A stretch of DNA of 47,939 nt from Streptomyces globisporus (GTDB lineage Bacteria; Actinomycetota; Actinomycetes; Streptomycetales; Streptomycetaceae). The notes under the pieces are model-generated. The model searched no databases. It was given only the letters and a program-made list of their open reading frames with translations, and had not been told where the DNA came from. Made by a program: the position numbers and the translations under genes. The DNA is taken from contig NZ_QWFA01000017.1 of the NCBI RefSeq assembly GCF_003501885.1, positions 1-47,939 on the forward strand, in the 5' to 3' direction. Shown here in pieces: positions 1-7,800 of the stretch (its first letter is position 1; each line of letters opens with the position of its first letter).

Positions 1-16
1 GAGTACGGCGTTTCAT
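1..16 (-). CDS. 5' end of a third ABC-importer gene, probably the substrate-binding protein (partial)
   Basis: Only five codons are visible before the window edge (M-K-R-R-T). The ATG at 16-14 overlaps the TGA of the upstream ATPase gene (15-13) in an ATGA arrangement, which implies translational coupling. A basic start fits a signal peptide. In sulfonate/taurine importers the missing partner would be the periplasmic-type solute-binding lipoprotein (SsuA). That identity is inferred from context only. Confidence 0.5.
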
Positions 17-882
17 GACGGGTCTCCGTGGCGGGGGTGGGGGTGAGGATGTGCGGGCGATACGTCGGGGCTCTCCGTGCTCTCCGTACGGGCCTGGGTG
101 CGGCCCGCACCCTCGACGCCCAGTTCGGTCAGCAGCCGGGAGCGCAGGTCGGTGAAGCCGGGGGAGCCGACCTCGCGCGGCCGGTCCAGCGCGACGGACG
201 TGTCGTACGCGATCCGCCCGTTCCGCATCACCAGCACCCGGTCGGCCAGCAGCAGGGCCTCGTCCACGTCGTGGGTGACCAGGAGCACCGCACAGCCGCG
301 CCGCTGCCAGAGCTCGGCCACGAGCTGCTGGGCCTTGATCCGGGTCAGCGCGTCCAGTGCGCCGAAGGGCTCGTCGAGCAGCAGCAGATCGGGCTCGCGC
401 ACCAGGGCCCGGGCCAGCGAAGCGCGTTGGGCCTCGCCGCCGGACAGCGTCTTGGGCCACGCCCCGGCTCGCTCCGCAAGACCGACCTCCGTCAACGCCT
501 GCTCGGCGATGGCGCGTTCGGGCTTGCCCGGCAGCCCGAGCAGTACATTGCGCCAGACCCGCTTCCAGGGCATCAGGCGCGGGGCCTGGAACGCGACCGC
601 GCGGCGGCGGGGCACCAGGACGGTGCCCGAGATCTCCCGGTCGAGCCCGGCCAGCACTCGAAGCAGGGTCGACTTGCCGCACCCGCTGCGTCCGAGGAGG
701 ACGGTGAACTCGCCTGTGTTCAGGGTGAGATCGAGGTCGTCGATGACGGCACGCCCGTCGAAGGAGCGGGTGAGCCCATCGACGCGTACGGCGGCTTCGG
801 CGTCCTGGTGGGACGTCGGAGCACCGGCGGCGGAGCCGGGTTCAAGGGTGGACTTCACTGGCCGGTGAAGGTCGGTCGCCAT
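13..882 (-). CDS. ssuB: ABC transporter ATP-binding protein, aliphatic sulfonate/taurine/nitrate type
   Basis: This is the cytoplasmic ATPase that powers uptake of an organosulfur (or nitrate-like) compound through the SsuC permease. The 289-residue product has a Walker A motif GRSGCGKST near residue 65, the ABC signature LSGGEAQRASLARAL near 147, Walker B LLLLDEPFGALD near 168 and the H-loop LLVTHDVDEA near 200. This matches the SsuB/TauB/NrtD group. An N-terminal extension of about 30 residues and a His/Pro-rich tail are not conserved parts of the family. The start at 882 lies 28 bp inside the permease gene, so the two genes overlap and are co-translated. Substrate is assigned from family resemblance and from the Cys-type leader peptide upstream. 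Confidence 0.9.
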   Translation of the reverse strand: MATDLHRPVKSTLEPGSAAGAPTSHQDAEAAVRVDGLTRSFDGRAVIDDLDLTLNTGEFTVLLGRSGCGKSTLLRVLAGLDREISGTVLVPRRRAVAFQAPRLMPWKRVWRNVLLGLPGKPERAIAEQALTEVGLAERAGAWPKTLSGGEAQRASLARALVREPDLLLLDEPFGALDALTRIKAQQLVAELWQRRGCAVLLVTHDVDEALLLADRVLVMRNGRIAYDTSVALDRPREVGSPGFTDLRSRLLTELGVEGAGRTQARTESTESPDVSPAHPHPHPRHGDPS

Positions 883-1742
883 TGCAGCAGCAGCCTTTCG
901 AGGATCCGGACGATGACGTCGGCGGTGAGGCCGAGGAAGGCGTACACGACGAGACAGACGACGATCACATCGGTCCGGAAGAACTCCCGGGCCTGGTTCA
1001 TCAGGAACCCGATTCCGGCGTCGGCGTTGATCGACTCACCGAAGACGAGCGCGAGCCAGGCCGTCGCCAGCGAGTAGCGCAGACCGGTCATGGCTCCCGG
1101 CAGCGCACCCGGCAGCACGACATGCCGTACCAGTCCCCATCGCCCGAGCCCCAACGACGTCCCCGCTTCGATGAGTTGGGCGTCGACGCCGCGGATTCCG
1201 GCGTACACGTTCAGGTACAGGTGGAAGGCCACGCCGAGGGCGATGAGGGCCACCTTGGGCGCCTCGCCGATCCCGAGCCAGATGATGAACAGCGGGATGA
1301 GCCCCACCCAGGGCACGGTCCGCAGCATCTGCACGGTCGCGTCGACCAGATCCTCCCCGAGCCGCGAAAGCCCCGACACGAGCGCGAGCGACGTCCCGAT
1401 CACCCCGCCGAGCAGGAGCCCCACGACCACACGCTGGAGCGAGACCCCCATCGCGGCGGGCAGCGTCCCGTCGGCCATCAGATCGGCACCGGCCCGGGCG
1501 ATGGTCCCGGGCGAGGCGAGCACATCGGGATCGAGCACCCCCGTGGCGCTGAACACCTGCCACAGCACGAGCAACAGCAGCGGCCCCACCGCACGCCGCA
1601 CCCACCGCGGAGCGGCCCGCAACCGCGACCGCCGGACGGAGGCCGGGACGACGGCTTCCAGCTCGGGCGGCGTACGCGTCGGTGCGGAAGGATTCTCGAG
1701 GGGTACGGGTATCGCGGACGGCGGTGCGTGGCTGACGGTCAT
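855..1742 (-). CDS. ssuC: ABC transporter permease, aliphatic sulfonate/taurine type
   Basis: Integral membrane permease of the same importer. The start is placed at the ATG at 1742 because GGAG precedes it by a normal distance (CCTGGAGCCGTC-ATG) and translation then begins MTVSHAPPSAIPVPLE. The frame stays open about 80 codons further upstream, but that part is Arg/Pro-rich and not family-like. After a basic linker comes a first membrane helix (VGPLLLLVLWQVFSATGVL). The BPD_transp_1 domain follows, with an EAA-type loop around EAGTSLGLGRWGLVRHVVLPGALPG, and a last helix near DVIVVCLVVYAFLGLTADVIV. The 295-residue length is normal for SsuC. The 3' end overlaps ssuB. Confidence 0.9.
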   Translation of the reverse strand: MTVSHAPPSAIPVPLENPSAPTRTPPELEAVVPASVRRSRLRAAPRWVRRAVGPLLLLVLWQVFSATGVLDPDVLASPGTIARAGADLMADGTLPAAMGVSLQRVVVGLLLGGVIGTSLALVSGLSRLGEDLVDATVQMLRTVPWVGLIPLFIIWLGIGEAPKVALIALGVAFHLYLNVYAGIRGVDAQLIEAGTSLGLGRWGLVRHVVLPGALPGAMTGLRYSLATAWLALVFGESINADAGIGFLMNQAREFFRTDVIVVCLVVYAFLGLTADVIVRILERLLLQWRPTFTGQ

Positions 1743-2018
1743 GACGGCTCCAGGAAGGGGCGCAGGGACGCGCGCAGAGGGAGGGGGTCGCAGACATGCC
1801 GGAGCAACCGCGTAGCCATGCACGCACGAGGACCGGCCGACGGCCGGCAGGACGCGAAAGGGATGCGGGGCGGGGAGACTCAGCGCATGCGGGCGCGCAG
1901 CGGCACGGAGCCGGACGCGACTACACCAGAACGAGCGACGGAATACGGCTGGCAGCGAGGCCGACGCGCGGACGGACGCCACGCGGCCGGACGCGGCCAG
2001 GAAGTCACCGAGGGAACG
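1743..2018 (-). promoter_or_regulatory. ssu 5' leader between the leader peptide and ssuC
   Basis: This 276-nt stretch separates the leader-peptide stop from the ssuC start. No convincing gene is seen on either strand. It is the place where an attenuator or Rho-dependent control region coupled to leader-peptide translation would sit. No simple intrinsic terminator was identified by eye. Confidence 0.4.
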
Positions 2019-2102
2019 TCAGCAGCCGCGACAACACGCGGCGGAAGCCACTCGCAGCAGGTCGATGTGACCGCGCGAAGTGAGCAGAGCTGATCGGAAC
2101 AT
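2019..2102 (-). CDS. Cys-ended leader peptide upstream of the sulfur importer
   Basis: A 27-codon frame runs from the ATG at 2102 to the TGA at 2021-2019, 277 nt upstream of ssuC. It encodes MFRSALLTS followed by RGHIDLLRVASAACCRGC. The core (T/S-R-x-H-I/V-D-L-L-R-V-A/S-S-A) and the terminal cysteines match the short leader peptides repeatedly seen before sulfur-acquisition genes in Streptomyces and relatives. Three cysteines in the last five residues suggest that ribosome stalling on Cys codons reports low cysteine and raises ssu expression. The Shine-Dalgarno sequence is weak. The regulatory mechanism is inference; the peptide pattern is seen directly. Confidence 0.82.
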   Translation of the reverse strand: MFRSALLTSRGHIDLLRVASAACCRGC

Positions 2103-2194
2103 GGCGCTGAACGTAGTGATCCGGTGGGGACACGGTCAATGGCGTCTCGGAGCGTGGACGCCTCATTTCACCCCGGTGAGGTGATGATGGAGGC

Positions 2195-2698
2195 ATGTCC
2201 GATTCCTTCACCACCACGGTCCTGAACATCACCACGGGTACGGCCGAGACGGTCACGGACCTGACGCGCGCCTGCGAGGAGTTCCTCACCCGCACCGCCC
2301 CCGGCCGCGACGGCCTGCTCAACGTCTTCGTCCCCCACGCCACGGCCGGCATCGCCGTACTGGAGACGGGCGCGGGCAGCGACGACGACCTCCTGGCCGC
2401 CCTCCACCACCTGCTCCCCGCCGACGACCGCTGGCAACACCGCCACGGCAGCCCCGGCCACGGCCGCGACCACGTACTCCCGGCCCTGGTCCCACCCCAC
2501 GCCACGCTGCCGGTGATCGGCGGCCGGCTGGAGCTGGGGACGTGGCAGTCGGTCTGCCTGGTGGAGTCGAGGGTCAGCAACTTAGGTAACCTTGGCGACG
2601 CCCTCCACTGGATCAGGAGAGCCGGTCATGCAGATCACGACGATGTGCCATGCAGCCTGAGGATTCTCCCGAGGAGTGCTGGAGCACCAAGTCCATAG
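2195..2698 (+). CDS. YjbQ/UPF0047 family protein with a replaced C-terminus
   Basis: The first about 125 residues match the YjbQ family (secondary thiamine-phosphate-synthase-like, beta-sheet enzymes usually about 135-145 aa). Visible features are VFVPHATAGIAVLETG, DDDLLAALHHLLP, the HGSPGHGRDHVLPALVPP metal/active-site region and GRLELGTWQSVCLVE. A normal family member then ends within about 15 residues (D-N-P...R.V.LSFL). Here, after about nt 2570, the frame runs into unrelated sequence (ESRVSNLGNLGDALHWIRRAG) to a TAG at 2698, and overlaps the end of the convergent gene. The start at 2195 follows the SD-like GATGATGGAGG. This looks like a core gene whose 3' end was displaced by the accessory DNA that follows. 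Activity of the altered protein is uncertain. Confidence 0.8.
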   Translation: MSDSFTTTVLNITTGTAETVTDLTRACEEFLTRTAPGRDGLLNVFVPHATAGIAVLETGAGSDDDLLAALHHLLPADDRWQHRHGSPGHGRDHVLPALVPPHATLPVIGGRLELGTWQSVCLVESRVSNLGNLGDALHWIRRAGHADHDDVPCSLRILPRSAGAPSP

Positions 2699-3683
2699 CC
2701 TTAACGAGTTCGTCGACGCCGATGATCGCGGCAATGCGCAGCTCGTGGACAAGCAATGTCGCAGAGGTCACGGCGACTAGGTCCGCGCTCACCTCCGTTG
2801 CCTCACCGTCCGAAGCGGGGCCGTTGGAGAAGACGGTGACATCTTCGTAGTTGGCCTTGATCCGCAGGCGGTAGAGGTAGTCAGCCATGGTCGCAGGGCG
2901 GATGCCACTGGTTACGGTGTCCCGCTCCGCCGAGGTCAGCCTGACACTCTTCGGCTCAGGCTCGGGCTTTCGGCCCGTCGCCGCCCGGGCCTCCTCGTTG
3001 AGGCGCCATTGCTTCTTCTTGGCATTGAGCTTTTCACGCCGCCTCTTGGCGAGGCGGTCCTCGACAAGCAACTGGCGGGTGGAGCGCAAGGCCTTGGCCG
3101 CGATGTCCCAGGCTTGTTCGCCCTGCCACGCCACCCACGGGTGCAAATCGAAATCTAGGGAACGCTTGGGGCCGCCGAGGATCCCGTCCCCGTCAGCAAG
3201 CCGGGTCCCTGGAGCCGTCGCCGCGAGAGTCCAAGGCGCAATCTGCAGACTGCGAGAGGTCCACAGATCCACGTAGCGCCGCTTCGTGGGCTCGTGCATC
3301 TGCGGACGCTCGCCACCTTCGGCCACGATCAAGGCCTGGGCGGCCCCGTAGAGAACGTAGTAGGACTGAACAGCTCCCCAGCTGTTGGCGAGCCGGATAA
3401 TCTCGGAGTCTCCGGCCAGTGTGTGCGTGTGCTCCAGCAGGCGAGCGGTCGCCCATGCGCGACGCAGGCATGCCATCACCTGTTCTCGGTTGCAGTAACG
3501 CGATGGCACATCAGCCCTGAACAGGGCTGAGGCCGCAGAGTCATGAAGGCCGACGACAGCGTCTTCCGCTCTGCTGTCGCCGAGCGCAAGTTCACGGAAC
3601 GCGCGGATGTATGAGGCGTGGGTGCGGAAGCTGCGGGTCTGCTCGCTGTCGACCGGCGCGGAAGGAAAGACGATACGTGCCAC
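2613..3683 (-). CDS. Hypothetical protein, possible HEPN-like domain
   Basis: The product is 356 residues, with a GTG start at 3683 (MARIVFPSAPVDSEQ). I do not recognise the family with certainty. The segment SWGAVQSYYVLYGAAQALIV near residue 104 resembles the YY-x-x-F/Y-x-A-A-x-A-L helix of HEPN domains, which are common in RNA-cutting conflict proteins. A histidine follows in GERPQMHEPTKRR, but a strict R-x4-6-H active site is not obvious. The middle is a highly basic helical segment (LAKRRREKLNAKKKQWRLNEEARA). The C-terminus is helical. Codon use is less biased to GC3 than in the flanking core genes, as expected of acquired DNA. It sits alone on its strand at the edge of the accessory block. 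Confidence 0.65.
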   Translation of the reverse strand: MARIVFPSAPVDSEQTRSFRTHASYIRAFRELALGDSRAEDAVVGLHDSAASALFRADVPSRYCNREQVMACLRRAWATARLLEHTHTLAGDSEIIRLANSWGAVQSYYVLYGAAQALIVAEGGERPQMHEPTKRRYVDLWTSRSLQIAPWTLAATAPGTRLADGDGILGGPKRSLDFDLHPWVAWQGEQAWDIAAKALRSTRQLLVEDRLAKRRREKLNAKKKQWRLNEEARAATGRKPEPEPKSVRLTSAERDTVTSGIRPATMADYLYRLRIKANYEDVTVFSNGPASDGEATEVSADLVAVTSATLLVHELRIAAIIGVDELVKAMDLVLQHSSGESSGCMAHRRDLHDRLS

Positions 3684-4009
3684 GCCTCAGTATCGCCTGC
3701 CCGGCGGCTGGCCGCTGACGAATCTCGTCCGGGGAGCGCGCGTCTATGCCTGGCACTGCGGCGACCCGACCAACCGGTCTCGCGCACCAGTATGCCGCGG
3801 GTGGTGGGTCTTCCCGGGGCACAGCCGTCAGACCTACGCCACGCTGAGCCAGTTCACCATGTCGCTCGCACGTCGCACCGGCTATGCGGTCTTTGCCGCC
3901 TCTACGTCAGCCGGGGGTCCTGGACGCCCAGGAGCGTCTGACGGCGATGATCGAGGACCAACGCCAGGAGATGGGAGGAATCACCGAGCTCGGCATTTCT
4001 CCTCGGTAG
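3684..4009 (+). pseudogene. Decayed hypothetical gene with two frame changes
   Basis: Coding-like sequence runs from about 3682 in one frame (TPQYRLPGGWPLTNLVRGAR through SLARRTGYAVFAA). It passes through a second frame for a few codons near 3900 (LYVSRG) and ends in a third (VLDAQERLTAMIEDQRQEMG to SPR, TAG at 4007-4009). Joined across the two apparent single-base indels it reads as one smooth protein tail, FAA-LYVSRG-VLDAQERL. No family was recognised. It may be a remnant of a hypothetical protein typical of integrated Streptomyces elements. Confidence 0.45.
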
Positions 4010-4186
4010 GTGGCACTGCGGCTGCATCCTCCCCGCGCCTTGTGGAGCGCTTCTGCGGACGACGACTTGCCGCCGGTCGGGATGGAGCCGCAGAACCTGT
4101 CCGGCATGTCATGGGAGACACCGCGCTTCACACTCGGGCGGGAAGCACTTGACGGCAACCTGCGGGAGCTGGAGCGCTTGGTCTAG
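4010..4186 (+). CDS. Small hypothetical frame, 58 codons, GTG start abutting the preceding TAG
   Basis: This begins at a GTG placed directly after the preceding TAG and reads VALRLHPPRALWSASADDD through MSWETPRFTLGREAL to ELERLV, ending in TAG at 4184-4186. Third codon positions are GC-rich and the C-terminal half looks like a real helix, so it appears coding. It is in the same phase as the frame before it and the two frames after it. It could be a tiny gene or a segment of one larger gene broken by amber codons. No function can be assigned. Confidence 0.35.
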   Translation: MALRLHPPRALWSASADDDLPPVGMEPQNLSGMSWETPRFTLGREALDGNLRELERLV

Positions 4187-4213
4187 TGCCTCGGGGGACC
4201 CGGTGCGGCCCAG

Positions 4214-4390
4214 ATGACCCACGCCGACGGGAACCTCGTATGGAATGGCGTGCGGCCCGAGACGGTTCTGGAGCGGTTCCTCGATGTCTACCGGCCGGCC
4301 TCTCCCCGATTGGCCGAGCGTATGGACTGGCTCCGCGCTTACATCCGCAGATGCCCGGCCTGGGGCGAGTTGAGGCAGCGAACCGTTTAG
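4214..4390 (+). CDS. Small hypothetical frame, 58 codons
   Basis: ATG at 4214 to TAG at 4388-4390, encoding MTHADGNLVWNGVRPETVLE then RFLDVYRPASPRLAERMDWL and a Cys/Trp-containing tail (RRCPAWGELRQRTV). Composition and codon use look coding, but no family is recognised. It shares its reading phase with the frames at 4010 and 4391, separated only by TAG codons, so it may be part of a longer disrupted gene. Confidence 0.35.
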   Translation: MTHADGNLVWNGVRPETVLERFLDVYRPASPRLAERMDWLRAYIRRCPAWGELRQRTV

Positions 4391-4594
4391 TTGGTGAGCT
4401 CGTCGAGGGCAGTGAGTGCGACCGAGGTGGCCGGCCATCGCATCGGGCTGGTCGTCCGCAGACTCGTTGCGCCCTTCACCGGGGAGACGTTCGTGATCCG
4501 ACGGGTGTCCAACCCGAGGAACGAACTCGTGGACCTCGACGAGGACCAAGTGCGCCGTCGCGCTCGACGCGACCCACGCCGCAGTGATCGGTGA
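4391..4594 (+). CDS. Small hypothetical frame, 67 codons, directly after a TAG
   Basis: TTG (4391) or GTG (4394) follows immediately after the TAG at 4388-4390, and the frame ends at TGA 4592-4594. The product reads EVAGHRIGLVVRRLVAPFTG, ETFVIRRVSNPRNELVDLDE and a basic tail, and is strand-rich. No SD is needed if it is read through from upstream; no good SD is present for independent initiation. Function is unknown. Confidence 0.35.
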   Translation: MVSSSRAVSATEVAGHRIGLVVRRLVAPFTGETFVIRRVSNPRNELVDLDEDQVRRRARRDPRRSDR

Positions 4595-4843
4595 GGAGCC
4601 GGGAGCGGGCACGACCCGTGTGCCCACGTTGCCCTCCCGCCAGTGTGCCATGTGAAGCAGGTGAACTAGTCAGAGCTCCGATGCCCGTTGGGCCGTTGCG
4701 AGGACCCTGGCTTGGTGGCGTCATTCATGGTGTCCAGGCTCGTTGCTGTGCTCCACTTCGACGCGACAGCCCTCTCTGGCCGAGCGCTCTTCCAGTATCG
4801 TCTTGTGCCAGTTGCGGTGGCTGGGCGGGCGGAGAGGGCGGCT

Positions 4844-7800
4844 GTGAGCGGTGCTGAAGAGGGGCATGTCCATAGCTCCGGGCGTCGCTATGCGGTCGTG
4901 GTAGGTGTCTCGCGCCATGAGGAGCCGTTCTCTGATCTTTCGGGGACTGTCGAGGGCGCCGAGCACGTGGCTGACCTTCTCGCCTCGATGGGTTACGAAC
5001 GGGTGCTGCCATCCGTCTCCGTCAATCCCACTTCGAGTGAGCTCCGGCAGGAGCTGAGCGCCTGGGGCAGGCAGGCCAGGCTGGGTCCGGACGATGTGGT
5101 TGTCGCGTACTTCGGGGGGCACGGCGCTCTCTATCAGGATCGCCATTACCTGATCGGCGCGGACGACGGCGAGGATTTTCCTCACACGGCTATCGCTGGA
5201 ACCGACTTCGTCGGCATGGTGGCGAACAGCCTGGCCGGGAGCGTGCTGGTCATCATCGACACGTGCTACGCAGGAGCTACCGCGAGCGACGCGGTGCGCT
5301 CGCTCATCGAGCTGGGATGCGTACCTTCGGCCGGGAGTGGTAATACCTGGGTACTGGCCTCGGCCACTAGTACCGAGATGGCCATGGAAGGAGCCATGGC
5401 CAAGGCGCTCGGCGACGTGCTCACCGGAATGTCCGCAGGCAAGCGGCAACGCTATCTGAGCGTGGAACGGGTGGCGGAAGGCATCAATCGCCACTTCGGC
5501 ACTCACGGTGTCCCTCAGCGGGCCGTCGCGGCAGGCCGCACGATGAGCGGGGAAAGCCCCTTCTTTCCGAACCCTGCCTATATTTCAGGCCTTCCGCGCG
5601 ACTCGCTGGACATTCCCAGTGTCGTCCGGCTCCGCCGTGAACCGCATGACCATTTCATGTCACGCAGTCGAGGTGTGCCGTACGCCTCAGAACCGGGTGA
5701 TTTGTTCGTCGGACGTCTTGAGGCCTTGAGAGCGATTACGGACTGGCTCGGTACGTCCGGGGCCGAAGTGCGTCCACTTGTTGTCACTGGTGAACCGGGA
5801 AGCGGGAAGTCGGCGCTGCTGGGCAGGGTTCTTGCTCTCACGGACCCAGACAGTACAGCCCGACTGAGTGTGCCCCCCGACGTGCTGCCGCCGCCCGGAC
5901 TCGCGGCCATTGCGATGAACTGCCGCACGGTCGAGCACGTCGTTGAGAGCCTGTCAGCCTCACTCGATTTGCATCCTTCGTCCTTCGCAGGCGTGCACGC
6001 CGCACTCGCTAGGCGCACCGACCCTGTAGTGATCGTTCTCGACGGGCTCGACGAAGCGTTGGAGAGCGACCGGATCATCGCGGAGGTGATCGCGCCGCTG
6101 GTCGGGCTGCCGGCGGTCCGTCTGATGGTGGGCATCCGGCGATCCCTCATAGCGTCGCTCGGTGAGGACGTCCACGTCATCGACCTGGATACACCGAAAT
6201 ATAGCGACGATACCGACCTCAGAGCCTATGCCCGCCTGCTCCTGGAAGGTCGAGCCAGCGAATCGGGCCGTGGGAGTTCCGACAGGTACCGTGCTCATCC
6301 GGCGCGCGCTGCCGCTGAGGCGGAGAGCATTGCCCACGAAGCCCGGGGCTCCTTCGCCATGGCGCAGGCGCTGACTCGTGCTGTGTTGCACGGCGAGGTG
6401 CCCGGCGGCGATCTGTCGAACCTCTCGTCAGGAGACGTCGACGATCTGTTCAGGCGCTACCTCGATGGCTACGGGCCGAAGAGAGAGCTGGCAGTACGCC
6501 TTCTGCTGCCGCTGGCCTACGCTCAGGGAGCTGGCCTGCCCGGTCGGTTGTGGGCCCCGCTGGCCGAAGCCCTCGCCGGCACGTCCTGCAAGGAAGCCGC
6601 TGTGCGGTGGTTCCTCGCGCAGGAGAACACGGACGCTCTCGTCGCTGAAGGCGTGACGACCGACGGTCAGGTGTACCGGCTGGCTCAATCCGATCTGATG
6701 GAGCATCTGCAGGCCCCGGGAGAGGACAGCACCGTACACCGCCGGCTCGTTGAGGCGTTATTGCGGCAGGTCCCTGTCTCCACCACCAGAGAACGGGACT
6801 GGGAGGCAGCACCCCTATACATCCGCGAACATCTGGCCACACACGCCGCTGCCGGACATGTCCTGGACGGGCTGCTGCAGGATGACGCGTATGTGCGGCA
6901 CGCCGTGTCCGGGCCGTTGCTGCGCGCGCTCCTGGAGACCAGCGCTGTGATGGGAACCCGCTCTGCGGGGTCGTCGGTGCTGTCCGGTGTCGCCTCCCCA
7001 CAGGAGCGGATCGAGCAGATCGCCTCCCGCATTCTTTCCGACCGTGTCACCGTTCTGGTCGTCGCCACCGAGTGGTCGTCCGCGCACGGCGGCCTGAGCA
7101 CATTCAACCGCCACCTCTGCCTTGCACTAGTCTCGGCGGGGGCAGCCGTCTTTTGCGCGGTGGTCGCGGCTGACGACTCCGAAGTCGCCGACGCGGCGGC
7201 CAAGGGCGTCACCCTGCTGTGCCACCCGGGAGCGCCCGGTGCCCCCGATTACGGCAAGCTCACCCGCCGACCCCGTCTGCCTCCAGGCGTCGACCCCGAC
7301 CTCATCATCGGCCATGCCCGCACCACCGGTCCGGCTGCGGCCCACTTGCAGGAGGACTTCTTCCCAAGGGCCCGACGGTTGCACATTGTCCACATGGCGC
7401 CGGACGAGATTGAATGGCACAAACCCGACGGCTCGACCGACCGAGCGCACAGAGCGGAGGAACGCACCGACATCGAGCGGCGACTCGGGGCCTCCGCCCA
7501 CCGAGTTCTGGCCGTTGGACCTCGTCTGTACGAGCGGTTCCGCAACGAACTCTGCGACGAGGACGGGCTCGAGCCACTCCGGATCGACCCGGGGTTCGAT
7601 CTTCCGGCACCGAGAGGGCTTGCCGCGCGCACTCCTCCGCCGGGCAAGCCCTTCAAGGTGCTGATGATGGGCCGCACCGAGGACGCCATGCTCAAGGGCG
7701 TCGATCTGGGCGCCCGAGCCTGTGGTCTCGTGCACGAACTGCGTACCAAAGCGTCCACCGAGCCGATCGAACTCGTGGTGCGCGGTGCGCCGCCGGGCAT

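Noticed and set aside
855..1982. Longer ssuC reading from 1982
   Set aside because: The extra 80 codons are not permease-like and have no good SD; ATG 1742 has one.
4688..4843. Upstream start for the caspase-NACHT protein at 4688
   Set aside because: The added 52 residues show no domain similarity, and the GTG at 4844 with GGAGAGGG fits the beginning of the caspase domain better.
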